From positions 868,001-932,000 of the forward strand of contig CP043652.1 of assembly GCA_014218215.1 (NCBI GenBank): 64,000 nt of DNA, written 5' to 3'. Source of the DNA: Geodermatophilaceae bacterium NBWT11. GTDB taxonomy: Bacteria > Actinomycetota > Actinomycetes > Mycobacteriales > Geodermatophilaceae. The notes under the pieces were generated by a model. The model made no database searches. It was not told the origin of the DNA and saw only the letters and a program-made list of their open reading frames with translations. This document shows positions 37,853-47,802 of this stretch, piece after piece (position 1 is the stretch's first letter; each line of letters begins with the position of its first letter). Both the position numbers and the translations under genes were made by a program.

Positions 37853-37858
37853 TAGGGT
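37853..37858 (+). promoter_or_regulatory. Leaderless -10 box for the YbaK-like gene
   Basis: TAGGGT lies 6 nt before the ATG at 37865. Confidence 0.45.
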
Positions 37859-37864
37859 GTCGGC

Positions 37865-38344
37865 ATGGCGGCGGCGACCCCCGCGGTGCGGGTGCTGGAG
37901 AGGGCGCGGGTCCCCTTCGAACTGCGCACGTACGACCCCGACGAGCACGCCGACGGCCAGGGCTGGGGCGAGGCAGCGGTGGCGGCGCTGGGGCAGGACC
38001 CGGCCGCGGTGTTCAAGACCCTGGTCGCCCGGGTGGACGGCGCACTGACCGTGGCCGTCGTCCCGGTGGCCGGTCAGCTGGACCTCAAGGCGCTGGCCGC
38101 GGCGGTCGGAGGGCGCAAGGCCGTGATGGCCGACCCCGTCGACGCCGAGCGCAGCAGCGGCTACGTGCGTGGGGGCATCAGCCCGCTGGGCCAGCGGAAG
38201 GCCCTCCCCACGGTGGTGGACGACTCGGCACTCCAGCTGGCCACCGTGTGCGTGAGTGGTGGCCGGCGGGGGCTGCAGATCGAGCTGGCACCGGCCGACC
38301 TGGTCACGCTCACCCGGGCCCGGACGGCGCCGATCGGCCGCTGA
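37865..38344 (+). CDS. ybaK: Cys-tRNA(Pro)/aminoacyl-tRNA deacylase, YbaK/EbsC family
   Basis: The 159-residue protein hydrolyses mischarged tRNA. It shows the YbaK fold: [20 protein letters not shown] at the N terminus, [20 protein letters not shown] with the conserved Lys, [21 protein letters not shown] and [20 protein letters not shown] with the GGISP turn. The His/Cys substrate details cannot separate YbaK from close relatives with certainty. It diverges from sigH and converges on the spermidine-synthase-like gene (7 nt gap). Confidence 0.9.
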   Translation: MAAATPAVRVLERARVPFELRTYDPDEHADGQGWGEAAVAALGQDPAAVFKTLVARVDGALTVAVVPVAGQLDLKALAAAVGGRKAVMADPVDAERSSGYVRGGISPLGQRKALPTVVDDSALQLATVCVSGGRRGLQIELAPADLVTLTRARTAPIGR

Positions 38345-38351
38345 GGACGGC

Positions 38352-39818
38352 TCAGCCGTAGGGCGTGAGCAGCTGGTCGACCGGGGCCAGGTCGTCGGTG
38401 AGCACCGGGGCGTCGGCGACGAACGCGTCGAGCTCCTCGCCCTCGACGACCTGCCAGTCCAGGTCCCGTTCGGCCAGCACCGCGGTGATCGCTGCGGCCG
38501 GCAGGGGCTCCCGGGACGCCACGGCCACCACGTTGCCCCCGTCGACGCCCTCGACCACGGGCTCGCGGGCCAGCAGCAGGACGTGGTCGAACACCGCGCC
38601 CATCGTGGCCAGCTCGGCCCGCACGAAGTCCAGCGGCGGGTTGTCGATCAGGTTCGCCGCGTAGACCCCGTCCGACGTCAGGGCCCGGTCGACCAGGTCC
38701 AGGGCCTCGACCGTGGTCAGCTGCCAGGGCACGGACAGGCCGCCGAACGCGTCCCCGACCACCAGGTCCCGGCCGTCGGCGGGTTCCCGGGTGAGCCCGA
38801 TCCGGGCGTCCCCGACGTCGACCCGCAGGTCCGCCGACGTCTGCAGGTCCAGCAGGTCGCGGTCGATCGCCAGCACCCCGGCGTCGACCTCCAGCACCCG
38901 GCTCTGCGTCCCGGGGCGCACCTCGGCGAGGTAGCGGGGCAGGGTCAACCCACCGCCGCCGAGGTGCAGCGCGGACAGCGGGTCGCCGGCCGGGGCCATC
39001 GCGTCGGTGACCGAGGCGATCGCCTGCACGTACTCGAACTCCAGGTACGTCGGGTCGTCGAGGTCGACGTAGGAGTGCCGCAGGGTGTCCAGCACCAGGG
39101 TCCGTCCGCCCTCCCGCTCGGGGTCGGCCACCACCCGGGCGCAGTGGTAGGTCGTCTCCTCCTCGCACGGGTCTGGCGCGATCACGGCCATCCCGGTGCC
39201 GGCCAGGGTCAGCACCAGCAGGGCGCCCGGGAGCCGGGCGGCGGCGGTGGACCGACGCCGCAGGAACAGCCACAGCCCGATGCCGGTGGCCACCACCACC
39301 AGGCCGGTGCCGACCAGGATGACGGTGGTGGGCAGCACGGCGACCAGCACGAACCCGGTGCCGAAGGTGGCCGCGATGCCCCCCAGGGTGCCGATGCCCG
39401 ACAGCTTGCCGACCACCGAGCCGGTCTCGCGCAGGCTGCCCAGCTGCAGGGTGACGATCATCGGCGGCACCGCCGACAGCAGGGCCGCGGGCACCACGAC
39501 GGCCACCGCGGCCAGCAGCAGCACGTTGCCCGCGGCCGCACCGGTCAGCAGGGCACCGGCGAACCGGACCAGCGGCACGACCGCGACCAGCAGCGCTCCA
39601 CCGGCCACCAGCAGCGGGGCGAGCAGCCCGCGCGGGTCCCGCCGGTCGGCCACGGCTCCCCCGGCCCAGGCACCGACGGCGATCGCGGCCAGCGCGAACC
39701 CGATGACCGCGGTGTTGGTCTGCAGCGTGATGCCCACGTAGGGCGCGATCAGCCGCAACCCGGCGATCTCGAGCACCAGCACCGCCCCGGAGGCCAGGAA
39801 GGTCACGACCGCGGCCAC
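38352..39818 (-). CDS. Membrane-bound spermidine-synthase-like protein (MFS-type helices fused to a methyltransferase fold)
   Basis: The 488-residue protein has about seven hydrophobic segments in the first 220 residues ([15 protein letters not shown], the usual opening for fused spermidine synthases), then a soluble Rossmann domain with [36 protein letters not shown] and [17 protein letters not shown]. This resembles the SpeE fold, but the polyamine-site residues are not obvious, so activity is uncertain. The frame is open upstream of GTG 39818 with no ATG/GTG/TTG; a CTG about 70 nt upstream with GAGG in front could be the true start. Confidence 0.83.
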   Translation of the reverse strand: MAAVVTFLASGAVLVLEIAGLRLIAPYVGITLQTNTAVIGFALAAIAVGAWAGGAVADRRDPRGLLAPLLVAGGALLVAVVPLVRFAGALLTGAAAGNVLLLAAVAVVVPAALLSAVPPMIVTLQLGSLRETGSVVGKLSGIGTLGGIAATFGTGFVLVAVLPTTVILVGTGLVVVATGIGLWLFLRRRSTAAARLPGALLVLTLAGTGMAVIAPDPCEEETTYHCARVVADPEREGGRTLVLDTLRHSYVDLDDPTYLEFEYVQAIASVTDAMAPAGDPLSALHLGGGGLTLPRYLAEVRPGTQSRVLEVDAGVLAIDRDLLDLQTSADLRVDVGDARIGLTREPADGRDLVVGDAFGGLSVPWQLTTVEALDLVDRALTSDGVYAANLIDNPPLDFVRAELATMGAVFDHVLLLAREPVVEGVDGGNVVAVASREPLPAAAITAVLAERDLDWQVVEGEELDAFVADAPVLTDDLAPVDQLLTPYG

Positions 39819-39920
39819 CCAGCCCGGCAGCGCCCGACTCGGGGTGGCGGGTGGTGCGTCGACGGCGGGGTCGGGCGTCGTGCTCAGCGGGTCACCTCGG
39901 GGTGGCTCGGGTACGGGGGG

Positions 39921-40667
39921 TCAGAACAGGGCCGGCTGGTCGGCCGGCTCGCTGACCGACTCGACGCGGGCGGTCAGCTGCGGGCCGTTGTTGGCGACGT
40001 TGCCCACCGCGGCACCGACCGGCCGGATCTCCAGGGTCTCGACGAACTCCGGCGGGGTGGGCGCGGCGAGGGCCTCGACGTCGTCGCGGGCCGGGTCCAG
40101 CCAGTCGGCCCAGCGGTCGGGCGGGAGCACCAGGGGCATCCGGTCGTGGATCTCGGCCAGTGCCCCGACGGCCGGTGCGGTGACCACGGTGCAGGAGTAC
40201 AGCCGGTCCTCCCCGCGCCCCCAGACCTCCCAGAGCCCGGCGAAGGCCAGGCCCGACCCGTCCTCGGGCGTGACGAACCAGGGCTGCTTGCCCGGGGCGT
40301 GCGGTTTCGGTGACCACTCGTACCAGCCGTCGGCCGGCACGAGGCAGCGGCGGGCCCTCGCGGCCTTGCTGAACGCGGGCTTGCTGGTCAGCGACTCGAC
40401 CCGGGCGTTGAGCATCCGGTTGCCGACCGAGACGTCCCTGGCCCAGGAGGGCACCAGCCCCCACCGGACGACGCGCAGCTCACGGTGCGAGCCCCCGGTG
40501 GGCGCGCCCTCGGCGTCGCGCTCCGTCGCCTGCCGGACGACGTACACGTCCTTGGTGGGGGCCACGTTGTGGTCGGCGGCCAGCGGCGGCTGCCCCGGGG
40601 CCGGCACCGCCTCGAACTCCACCGTCAGGTCCTCGGGACGACGACTGGCTGCGTAACGCCCGCACAC
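39921..40667 (-). CDS. SOS response-associated peptidase (SRAP/HMCES/YedK family)
   Basis: The 248-residue protein binds abasic sites in single-stranded DNA by a covalent thiazolidine link through Cys2. The start is V-CGRYAAS, giving Cys2 after Met removal. Other catalytic residues are present: Asn in [14 protein letters not shown], Glu in ADGWYEWSP and His in [12 protein letters not shown] 40667 is preceded by AGGAGG at 5 nt. A homologue (Rv3226c) sits next to aroA in mycobacteria as here. Confidence 0.95.
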   Translation of the reverse strand: MCGRYAASRRPEDLTVEFEAVPAPGQPPLAADHNVAPTKDVYVVRQATERDAEGAPTGGSHRELRVVRWGLVPSWARDVSVGNRMLNARVESLTSKPAFSKAARARRCLVPADGWYEWSPKPHAPGKQPWFVTPEDGSGLAFAGLWEVWGRGEDRLYSCTVVTAPAVGALAEIHDRMPLVLPPDRWADWLDPARDDVEALAAPTPPEFVETLEIRPVGAAVGNVANNGPQLTARVESVSEPADQPALF

Positions 40668-40787
40668 GGTGACCTCCTGGGCTGGCCGGACTCGACAGCG
40701 ACTGTAGGTGCGCCCGCCGATAGTGCGTGCTGTCGGACCCCACGGGTAGGACTGGACGGACGCACCCGTTCGACGAGAGGCACCTCC

Positions 40788-42200
40788 GTGACCAGCACGA
40801 CACAGGACTCCCCCAGCACCGATCGCGCCTACGCCACGGTCAACCCCTTCACCGGGGAGACCGAGCGGGAGTTCCCCGCCCTGGCCACCGCCGACGTGCC
40901 CGCCGTCGTGGAGCGGGCGCACACCGCCTTCCTCGAGTGGCGCCGGCGCAGCGTCGCCGAGCGGGCCGCCGTGGTCGGGAGGGCCGCGGACCTCATGCTC
41001 GAGCGCACCGACGCCCTGGCCGCGCTGATCACCCGCGAGATGGGCAAGCGCATCCAGGAGGCGGCCGGTGAGGTGCAGCTGGCGGCCAGCATCCTGCGCT
41101 ACTACGCCGACCACGCCGAGGAGTTCCTCGCCGAGCGCACGATCCAGGTGATGAAGGGCGAGGCCGTCGTCGTCAACGAGCCGACGGGTGTGCTGCTGGC
41201 CATCGAGCCCTGGAACTACCCGCTCTACCAGGTGGTCCGGGTCGCCGGCCCGAACCTGACGCTGGGCAACACGATCCTGCTCAAGCACGCCGAGAACAAC
41301 CCGCAGTGCGCCCTCGCGCTCGAGGAGCTCTTCCGGGACGCCGGTGCCCCCCAGGGCGTCTACACCAACGTCTTCCTGGCCATCTCCGACGTGGAGAGCG
41401 TCATCGCGCACCCCGCCGTGCAGGGCGTGACGCTCACCGGCAGCGAGAAGGCCGGGTCCTCGGTGGCCTCGCTGGCCGGCAAGCACCTGAAGAAGTCGGT
41501 GCTCGAGCTCGGTGGCAGCGACCCGTTCGTCGTGCTGGACACCCCCGACCTGGGCCGCACGGTCAAGGCCGCCACGATGGGCCGGATGGCCAACACCGGC
41601 CAGGCCTGCATCGCGGCGAAGCGGATCATCGTGCTCGAGGACGTGTACGACGACTTCGTCGCCGGCATGACCCAGGCGTTCTCCTCCTTCACCCCCGGCG
41701 ACCCGGCCGACCCGGCGACCACGCTGGGCCCGCTGTCCACCGAGAAGGCCGCGGCCGAGCTGGCCGCCCAGATCCAGGACGCCGTCGACAAGGGCGCGAC
41801 CGTGCTGGCCGGCGGTGGCCGCCCCGACCACGCCGGCGCCTTCGTCGAGGCCACCCTGCTCGCCGACGTCACCCCGGAGATGCGGGCGTACTCCGAGGAG
41901 CTGTTCGGTCCGGCCGCGGTGCTCTACAAGGTCGCCGACGAGGACGCCGCCGTGGCGCTGGCCAACGACAGCTCCTACGGGCTCTCCGCGGTGGTCTACA
42001 GCGGGGACGCCGAGCGCGCCCGCGGCGTGGCCGACCGGCTGGAGTCCGGGATGGTCTGGATCAACCAGCCGTCGGGTTCCTCCCCCGAGCTGCCCTTCGG
42101 CGGGGTGAAGCGCTCGGGCTACGGTCGTGAGCTCTCCGAGCTCGGCATGTTCGAGTTCGCCAACCGCCGCCTGGTCCGCACCCTGCCGGCGACGAGGTGA
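40788..42200 (+). CDS. NAD(P)-dependent aldehyde dehydrogenase, succinate-semialdehyde dehydrogenase-like
   Basis: The 470-residue enzyme has all ALDH landmarks: [14 protein letters not shown], the general base Glu in [13 protein letters not shown], the catalytic Cys in [11 protein letters not shown] and the C-terminal [20 protein letters not shown]. The short length and sequence resemble GabD/YneI-type succinate-semialdehyde dehydrogenases; with kgd elsewhere this could link GABA or 2-oxoglutarate overflow to succinate. The substrate remains inferred. GTG 40788 has GAGAGG in front. It diverges from the SRAP gene. Confidence 0.9.
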   Translation: MTSTTQDSPSTDRAYATVNPFTGETEREFPALATADVPAVVERAHTAFLEWRRRSVAERAAVVGRAADLMLERTDALAALITREMGKRIQEAAGEVQLAASILRYYADHAEEFLAERTIQVMKGEAVVVNEPTGVLLAIEPWNYPLYQVVRVAGPNLTLGNTILLKHAENNPQCALALEELFRDAGAPQGVYTNVFLAISDVESVIAHPAVQGVTLTGSEKAGSSVASLAGKHLKKSVLELGGSDPFVVLDTPDLGRTVKAATMGRMANTGQACIAAKRIIVLEDVYDDFVAGMTQAFSSFTPGDPADPATTLGPLSTEKAAAELAAQIQDAVDKGATVLAGGGRPDHAGAFVEATLLADVTPEMRAYSEELFGPAAVLYKVADEDAAVALANDSSYGLSAVVYSGDAERARGVADRLESGMVWINQPSGSSPELPFGGVKRSGYGRELSELGMFEFANRRLVRTLPATR

Positions 42201-42250
42201 GCGGCGGGCAGGGCGTCGACGGCGTCCCGGCGGCGGGCAGGATGGGCGGC

Positions 42251-43540
42251 ATGACCAGCTGGACGACGCCGCACCACCCCGCGCCGGTCGACGCCGTCGT
42301 CACCCTGCCCGGCTCCAAGTCGATCACCGCCCGGGCCCTGGTGCTCGCCGCGATCAGCGAGGGCCCCTCCCGGCTGGTGCGCCCGCTGCGCGCCCGGGAC
42401 ACCGACCTGATGGCCGAGGGTCTGCGCGCCCTCGGGGTCGGGATCGAGGTCGACGGCGACGACTGGCTGGTCACCCCCGGTCCGTTGCGCGGCCCGGCCA
42501 CCGTCGACGCCGGCCTGGCCGGCACGGTGCTCCGGTTCCTGCCGCCGGTGGCCGCCCTGGCCGACGGCCCGGTCACCCTCGACGGCGACGAGCGGCTCCG
42601 GGACCGGCCGAACGCCGGTCTCATCGAGGGGCTGCGCGGCGCCGGGGTGACCGTGGAGGACGGCGGCCGCGGCAGGGCCCCGTTCACCGTGCAGGGCACC
42701 GGCGCGGTGCGCGGCGGCACGGTCACCGTGGACGCCAGCGAGTCCAGCCAGGTGGTCAGCGGCCTCCTGCTGGCCGCGGCCCGGTTCACCGAGGGCCTGG
42801 ACCTGCGCCTCACCGGGGGCGTGCCGTCGATGCCGCACGTGCAGATGACGGTGGAGACCCTGGCCGAGCACGGTGTGCTGGTCGACCGCACCGACACCGG
42901 CTGGCGGGTGCACCCCGGCCCGGTCGCGGCCGTGGACCGGGTGGTCGAGCCCGACCTGTCCAACGCCGCCCCGTTCCTGGCCGCCGCGCTGGTCACCGGT
43001 GGGCGGGTGACCGTCCGGGACTGGCCGCTGCGCACCACCCAGCCCGGGGCCCAGCTCGAGCACCTGCTCACCGTGATGGGCGCCGACGTGCAGCGCACCG
43101 CGGACGGGCTGCAGGTCGCCGGCGGCACGTCGGTCCGCCCGCTGGTCGCCGACCTCTCCGAGGTGGGCGAGCTGACCCCGGTGCTGGCCGCCCTCTGCGC
43201 CCTGGCCGACGGCCCGTCCCGGCTGACCGGCATCGCCCACCTGCGCGGCCACGAGACCGACCGCCTGCAGGCCCTCGACGAGGTGCTGACCGCCGTGGGG
43301 GCCCGGGTCGTCCAGCTGCCCGACGGCCTGGAGATCACCCCCGACCCGGTGCACGCCGCCGAGCTCGACTCCTACGCCGACCACCGGATGGTGATGGTCG
43401 CGGCGGTGCTGGGCCTGGTCGCCGACGGCGTGGTGGTGCGCGACCCCGGAGCGGTCACCAAGACGCTGCCCGACTTCACCGACCGGTGGGCCGGGTTGCT
43501 CGGCGCCGGCCTCGCTGCCGGCACTGCGGTGTCGTCCTGA
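42251..43540 (+). CDS. aroA: 3-phosphoshikimate 1-carboxyvinyltransferase (EPSP synthase)
   Basis: Sixth step of the shikimate pathway. The 429-residue protein is of the actinobacterial type with VDAGLAGTVLRFLPPVAAL, ASESSQVVSGLLLAAARF and YADHRMVMVAAVLGL. The first active-site motif reads LPGSKSITARALVLAA; Lys, Ser and Arg are kept, but the usual Asn before Arg is Ala. It sits between the aldehyde dehydrogenase and rsgA, and aroA-rsgA is the mycobacterial order (Rv3227-Rv3228). A GGAT box 7 nt before the ATG hints at a leaderless start. Confidence 0.95.
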   Translation: MTSWTTPHHPAPVDAVVTLPGSKSITARALVLAAISEGPSRLVRPLRARDTDLMAEGLRALGVGIEVDGDDWLVTPGPLRGPATVDAGLAGTVLRFLPPVAALADGPVTLDGDERLRDRPNAGLIEGLRGAGVTVEDGGRGRAPFTVQGTGAVRGGTVTVDASESSQVVSGLLLAAARFTEGLDLRLTGGVPSMPHVQMTVETLAEHGVLVDRTDTGWRVHPGPVAAVDRVVEPDLSNAAPFLAAALVTGGRVTVRDWPLRTTQPGAQLEHLLTVMGADVQRTADGLQVAGGTSVRPLVADLSEVGELTPVLAALCALADGPSRLTGIAHLRGHETDRLQALDEVLTAVGARVVQLPDGLEITPDPVHAAELDSYADHRMVMVAAVLGLVADGVVVRDPGAVTKTLPDFTDRWAGLLGAGLAAGTAVSS

Positions 43541-43556
43541 CCGGGCGGGCGTTCTG

Positions 43557-44573
43557 ATGGCCGGCCGCACGTTCGACAGCCGCTCCGACGAGGACGACGT
43601 CCGGGTCCGCCCGGGCCGCCGCGGCTCCCGGCCGCGCACCCGCACCCGGCCCAGCCACGACGACGCCGTCCCCGGCCTGGTGGTCGGGGTCGACCGCGGT
43701 CGGATGAGCGTGCGGGTCACCGGGCCCGAGGGCGGGGACGTCGAGGTCACCGCGATGCGGGCCCGCGAGCTGGGCAAGCACGGTGTCGTCACCGGCGACC
43801 GGGTGCGCCTGGTCGGGGACACCAGCGGTCGCACCGACAGCCTGGCCCGCATCGTGGTGATCGAGCCCCGTGCCACCACGCTGCGGCGCACCGCCGACGA
43901 CACCGACCCCACCGAGCGGGTCGTCGTGGCCAACGCCGACCAGCTCGTGGTGGTCACCGCGATCACCGACCCCGAGCCGCACGTCGGCTTCCTCGACCGC
44001 TGCCTGGTCGCCGCGTTCTCCGGCGGGCTGACCCCGCTGCTCTGCCTGACCAAGGCCGACCTGGGCAGCCCCGACGAGCTGCTGGCCCGCTACGCCGGGC
44101 TCGAGGTGGAGGCGATCGCGGTCTCCCAGGACACCACCCTGGCCGAGCTGCAGCCGCGGCTGGACGGGCGGATGAGCGTGTTCGTCGGGCAGTCCGGGGT
44201 GGGCAAGTCGACCCTGGTCAACCGGCTGGTGCCCGACGCCTACCGGGCCACCGGCGGGGTGAGCAAGGTCGGCAAGGGCCGGCACACGTCGTCCTCGGCG
44301 GTGCTGCTGGACCTGCCCGGCGGCGGGATGGTCATCGACACCCCGGGCATCCGCAGCTTCGGCCTGGCCGACACCGACCCCGCCGACGTGCTGGCCTCCT
44401 TCGACGACCTGGCCGAGGTCGCCCGGGACTGCCCGCCGCTGTGCGCGCACACGGCCGACGTCCCCGACTGCGCCCTGGACGAGTGGGCCGCCGAGGGCCC
44501 GCCCGCCCGGGCCGAGCGGCTGGGCAGCTTCCGCCGCCTGGTCGCGGCGGTCAGCCAGACCCCGAACTGGTAG
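43557..44573 (+). CDS. rsgA: Ribosome small-subunit-dependent GTPase A
   Basis: The 338-residue circularly permuted GTPase helps late 30S assembly. A basic N-terminal tail (RPGRRGSRPRTRTRP), an OB domain, then G4 LTKADL before G1 VGQSGVGKSTLVNRL and G3 IDTPGIRSFGL (permuted order), and a C-terminal zinc-knuckle-like part (CPPLCAHTADVPDCAL). The start is 17 nt after the aroA stop. An inverted repeat shortly after its stop may be its terminator. Confidence 0.95.
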   Translation: MAGRTFDSRSDEDDVRVRPGRRGSRPRTRTRPSHDDAVPGLVVGVDRGRMSVRVTGPEGGDVEVTAMRARELGKHGVVTGDRVRLVGDTSGRTDSLARIVVIEPRATTLRRTADDTDPTERVVVANADQLVVVTAITDPEPHVGFLDRCLVAAFSGGLTPLLCLTKADLGSPDELLARYAGLEVEAIAVSQDTTLAELQPRLDGRMSVFVGQSGVGKSTLVNRLVPDAYRATGGVSKVGKGRHTSSSAVLLDLPGGGMVIDTPGIRSFGLADTDPADVLASFDDLAEVARDCPPLCAHTADVPDCALDEWAAEGPPARAERLGSFRRLVAAVSQTPNW

Positions 44574-44612
44574 CGGCACCGCCGGGGTGGCCCGCACGAG
44601 GGAGTAACTACC

Positions 44613-44639
44613 GTTTCCGGATCCGGTCTGTCCGGAAAC
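44613..44639. promoter_or_regulatory. Inverted repeat between rsgA and the GGDEF-EAL gene
   Basis: GTTTCCGGA (44613-44621) and TCCGGAAAC (44631-44639) form a perfect 9-bp inverted repeat with a 9-nt spacer, ending 8 nt before the GTG of the next gene. It may be an operator, a 5' hairpin, or the rsgA terminator. Confidence 0.5.
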
Positions 44640-44646
44640 AGCCGAT

Positions 44647-46434
44647 GTGTCCTGCGTGTCCGCCCACCGTCGAGCCGCCCCCGAGGTGGCCACCCCCCGC
44701 GTGATGGCCCGGGTGACCGGTGGTCTCTACCTCGCCGGCGCCCTGGCCGTCCTGGTGCTGGGCTCGGCCGCCTGGCCCCGGCCGGGCGCGGGCGTGCTGC
44801 TCGCGGTCGCGGCCACGGCTGCGGTCACCGGTGCCGTGGTGAGCTGGTCGGGACGGCGCCTGCCCCGCTGGGCCTACCACGGCCTGGTCGCTGCCGGGAC
44901 CGCGCTCATCACCGTCACGGTGGTCGCGTCACCCGGACCGGCGACCGCAGTGGCCGGGGCGGCGATCGGTGCGTTCGTCGCGCTGGACGCCTTCTTCTTC
45001 TTCGGCTGGCCCGGGGCGGTGGCGCAGCTCGGGTGGCTGGTCACGACCCTCACGGTCGCCCTCGCGTCCCGCCCGACGGTCCCGGTCAGCGCCGTGGTCG
45101 TGGTGGACCTGGTGCTGCTCGCCGTCGCCGTCGTGGTGGGCGGGCTCGTCCAGCGGGCGTCCAGCGCCGGCCGGGACCCGCTCACCGGCCTGGCCAACCG
45201 TCGGGGCTTCGACGAGGCCGCCACCGACCTGGTGCGGGGCTGTCGACGCTCGGGCCTGCCCCTGTCGGCCGCGCTGCTGGACCTGGACCACTTCAAGGCG
45301 GTCAACGACCGTTCCGGCCACTCGGCCGGGGACGACCTCCTCCAGTCGGTGGCGTCCCGGTGGCGGCCCGCGCTGCCCGCCGGTGCGGTCCTCGCCCGGC
45401 ACGGCGGGGACGAGTTCGCCCTGCTGCTGCCCGACGCGACCGGACCGGTGGCCCTGGCCGTGGTGGAGCAGCTGCGGTACGCCGTCCCGGGGGTGGGGCT
45501 GTCCTGCGGGGTGACCCAGTGGCGTCCGGGCGAGACCGTGGCCCAGCTGATGCGGCGCGCGGACGGAGCGCTGTACCAGGCCAAGAACACCGGCCGTGGC
45601 CGCAGCGTGCTCGACGACCAGGGCCCGGACCCGCTCGTGGCCGAGCTCACCGCCGCTCTGGCCGCCGACCCCGGCGAGTCCGGACTGGAGGTGTACTACC
45701 AGGGCATCGTGGCCGTCGGGTCGGGGCAGCTCGTCGGCGTCGAGGCGCTGGCCCGGTGGGAGCACCCGACCCTGGGGGCGCAGAGCCCGGCTCGCTTCGT
45801 GCCGCTGGCCGAGGACCACGGTCTGATCGACGTGCTGGGTCGCCGGGTGCTGGACCAGGCCTGCCGCGACCTCGCCGAGCTGCACCGGCAGACCGGCCAC
45901 CGGCTGCTGCTCACGGTGAACGTCTCCGGCCACCAGCTGTGCGACCCCGACTTCCCCGGCGACGTGCGCTCGGCCCTCACCGCGGCCGGCTGGCCCGCGG
46001 CGTCCCTGGTCCTCGAGGTCACCGAGAGCCTGGTCGAGGCCGACTCCGCCGCGGCGGTGGCCGCGCTGACCGCCCTGCGGGACACGGGTGTGTCCGTGGC
46101 GATCGACGACTTCGGCACCGGCTTCTCCTCGCTGGCCCGGCTGGACACCCTGCCGGCGGACTACCTCAAGCTGGACGACTCGTTCACCGCCGCCCTGACC
46201 ACCTCGACCCGCCGGGCCCGGCTGATGCGCAGCATCGTCGGCATGGCCGAGGCGCTGGACCTGCAGGTGATCGCCGAGGGGGTCGAGACCCCGGAGCAGG
46301 CCGAACGCCTGCGCGCCCTGGGGTGCCGCTACGCCCAGGGCTTCCTGTTCCACCGGCCCTCCCCCGTCGCCGGCCTGCGGGAGCTCCTCCGGGAAGGGGC
46401 TCAGACGTCGACCGGGCCGCCGCTGCGCCAGTAG
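44647..46434 (+). CDS. Membrane GGDEF-EAL protein (cyclic di-GMP synthesis and breakdown)
   Basis: The 595-residue protein has four to five membrane helices in the first 165 residues with no outside sensor domain, then a GGDEF domain (DPLTGLANRRGFDEA, active-site ARHGGDEFALLLP), then an EAL domain (GVEALARWEHP, NVSGHQL, EVTESLVEADS, IDDFGTGFSSLARLD, EGVETPEQAERL). Both active sites look intact, so it may make and break c-di-GMP, with one activity dominant. GTG 44647 or 44656 is the start; no ribosome site is clear. Its 3' end overlaps the convergent DUF2087 gene by 34 nt. Confidence 0.93.
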   Translation: MSCVSAHRRAAPEVATPRVMARVTGGLYLAGALAVLVLGSAAWPRPGAGVLLAVAATAAVTGAVVSWSGRRLPRWAYHGLVAAGTALITVTVVASPGPATAVAGAAIGAFVALDAFFFFGWPGAVAQLGWLVTTLTVALASRPTVPVSAVVVVDLVLLAVAVVVGGLVQRASSAGRDPLTGLANRRGFDEAATDLVRGCRRSGLPLSAALLDLDHFKAVNDRSGHSAGDDLLQSVASRWRPALPAGAVLARHGGDEFALLLPDATGPVALAVVEQLRYAVPGVGLSCGVTQWRPGETVAQLMRRADGALYQAKNTGRGRSVLDDQGPDPLVAELTAALAADPGESGLEVYYQGIVAVGSGQLVGVEALARWEHPTLGAQSPARFVPLAEDHGLIDVLGRRVLDQACRDLAELHRQTGHRLLLTVNVSGHQLCDPDFPGDVRSALTAAGWPAASLVLEVTESLVEADSAAAVAALTALRDTGVSVAIDDFGTGFSSLARLDTLPADYLKLDDSFTAALTTSTRRARLMRSIVGMAEALDLQVIAEGVETPEQAERLRALGCRYAQGFLFHRPSPVAGLRELLREGAQTSTGPPLRQ

Positions 46435-46949
46435 ACGCCGGCGTCCCGGCTCAGCAGGTCGCCGTCCACGAGGTACCGGCGCAGCGCCGCGGTGTCCGGG
46501 TGCCAGACCGCGAGCAGGGCGTTGACCTCGCGCTCGGGGTAGCGGAGGCCGGGCTCGAAGACCCGGACCAGGTGCTCGAGCACGATCCGGCGCTTGGCCC
46601 GGGGCACCGGGATCGAGGTCAGCCGGCCGTCGGTGATGAAGGTCTGCAGCACGGCGTCCTCGGCCGGATCCGACGACAGCGGCTCCGGCGGCGGCGTGGC
46701 CTCGGCGGCACCGCGGGCCGCGGCACCGAAGAGCTCCCGGCGCAGCTCCAGGCCGGTGCCGTCCCGGCGGACCAGGCCGCCGCGGCCGAGTCGGCGGGCG
46801 GCCAGCGCGACCTGGGTGCCGGTCAGCCCGGTGGCCTCCGCGACCGAGCCGATGTCGGTGGCACCCAGGGCCAAGGCCGCGACGACGGCCAGCCGGGTGT
46901 CGTCGGCGAGCAGGCCGACCAGCTTGGCGGCATCGGGGGCAGGACTCAC
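46401..46949 (-). CDS. Winged-helix regulator with C-terminal DUF2087
   Basis: The 182-residue protein has an ArsR/MarR-like helix-turn-helix N-terminal half (KLVGLLADDTRLAVVAALAL, SVAEATGLTGTQVALAARRL) and a DUF2087 domain (RLTSIPVPRAKRRIVLEHLV, YPEREVNALLAVWHPDTAAL). DUF2087 proteins are believed to be DNA-binding regulators; targets are unknown. GTG 46949 is supported by TACCGT exactly 6 nt upstream. It diverges from hisN across about 40 nt. Confidence 0.85.
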   Translation of the reverse strand: MSPAPDAAKLVGLLADDTRLAVVAALALGATDIGSVAEATGLTGTQVALAARRLGRGGLVRRDGTGLELRRELFGAAARGAAEATPPPEPLSSDPAEDAVLQTFITDGRLTSIPVPRAKRRIVLEHLVRVFEPGLRYPEREVNALLAVWHPDTAALRRYLVDGDLLSRDAGVYWRSGGPVDV

Positions 46950-46955
46950 CGCCCG

Positions 46956-46961
46956 ACGGTA
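46956..46961 (-). promoter_or_regulatory. Leaderless -10 box for the DUF2087 gene
   Basis: TACCGT lies 6 nt before the GTG at 46949. The divergent hisN has the same design 16 nt away. Confidence 0.48.
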
Positions 46962-46976
46962 GAACGAGGCCGCCAG

Positions 46977-46982
46977 TACGGT
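46977..46982 (+). promoter_or_regulatory. Leaderless -10 box for hisN
   Basis: TACGGT lies 6 nt before the ATG at 46989. Confidence 0.48.
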
Positions 46983-46988
46983 CGCCCC

Positions 46989-47783
46989 ATGACGGGCTCG
47001 CGGGGTTACACCGAGGACATGCAGCTGGCCCACGTGCTGGCCGACCAGGCCGACGCGATCAGCCTCGACCGGTTCAAGGCCCAGGACCTGGTGATCGACA
47101 CCAAGCCCGACCTGACCCCGGTGACCGATGCCGACCGCGCGGTGGAGCAGCAGCTGCGCAGCTCGCTGGGCCGTACCCGCACCCGGGACGCCGTACAGGG
47201 CGAGGAGTTCGGCACCACCGGGCACGGTGCCCGCCGCTGGGTGGTCGACCCGATCGACGGGACGAAGAACTTCGTTCGCGGCGTGCCGGTCTGGGCCACC
47301 CTGATCGCCCTGCTGGACGGCGACGTCCCGGTGGTCGGCATGGTCAGCGCACCGGCGCTGGGCCGCCGCTGGTGGGCCGCCGCCGGGGTGGGCGCCTACA
47401 CCGGGCGGCGGCTGGAGTCCGCGACCCGCTGCCACGTCTCGGGCGTCGACAGCCTCGCCGACGCCAGCCTCAGCTACTCCAGCCTCTCGGGCTGGGAGGA
47501 GCGCGACCGGCTCGACGGCTTCCTCGACCTGACCCGCTCGGTGTGGCGGACCCGCGCCTACGGGGACTTCTGGAGCTACACGATGCTCGCCGAGGGCGCG
47601 GTCGACGTGGCCTGCGAGCCCGAGGTGTCGCTGTGGGACATCGCGGCGATCGACGTCATCGTGCGGGAGGCCGGTGGGACGTTCACCGACCTGGACGGCA
47701 CCCCGGGCCCGGCCGGTGGGTCCGCGGTGGCCACCAACGGCCACCTGCACGGCGAGGTGCTGACGGCGCTCGCCCCCCGCTGA
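46989..47783 (+). CDS. hisN: Histidinol-phosphatase, inositol-monophosphatase type
   Basis: The 264-residue Mg-dependent phosphatase shows the IMPase signatures LTPVTDADRAVEQQLR, the metal site WVVDPIDGTKNFVRGVPVWA and the C-terminal SLWDIAAIDVIVREAGG. The sequence resembles actinobacterial HisN (last phosphatase of histidine synthesis, Rv3137-like) more than inositol phosphatases, but paralogues are close. It is followed by a convergent small gene. Confidence 0.88.
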   Translation: MTGSRGYTEDMQLAHVLADQADAISLDRFKAQDLVIDTKPDLTPVTDADRAVEQQLRSSLGRTRTRDAVQGEEFGTTGHGARRWVVDPIDGTKNFVRGVPVWATLIALLDGDVPVVGMVSAPALGRRWWAAAGVGAYTGRRLESATRCHVSGVDSLADASLSYSSLSGWEERDRLDGFLDLTRSVWRTRAYGDFWSYTMLAEGAVDVACEPEVSLWDIAAIDVIVREAGGTFTDLDGTPGPAGGSAVATNGHLHGEVLTALAPR

Positions 47784-47802
47784 GGGCGAGCACCGCCCGG
47801 CC

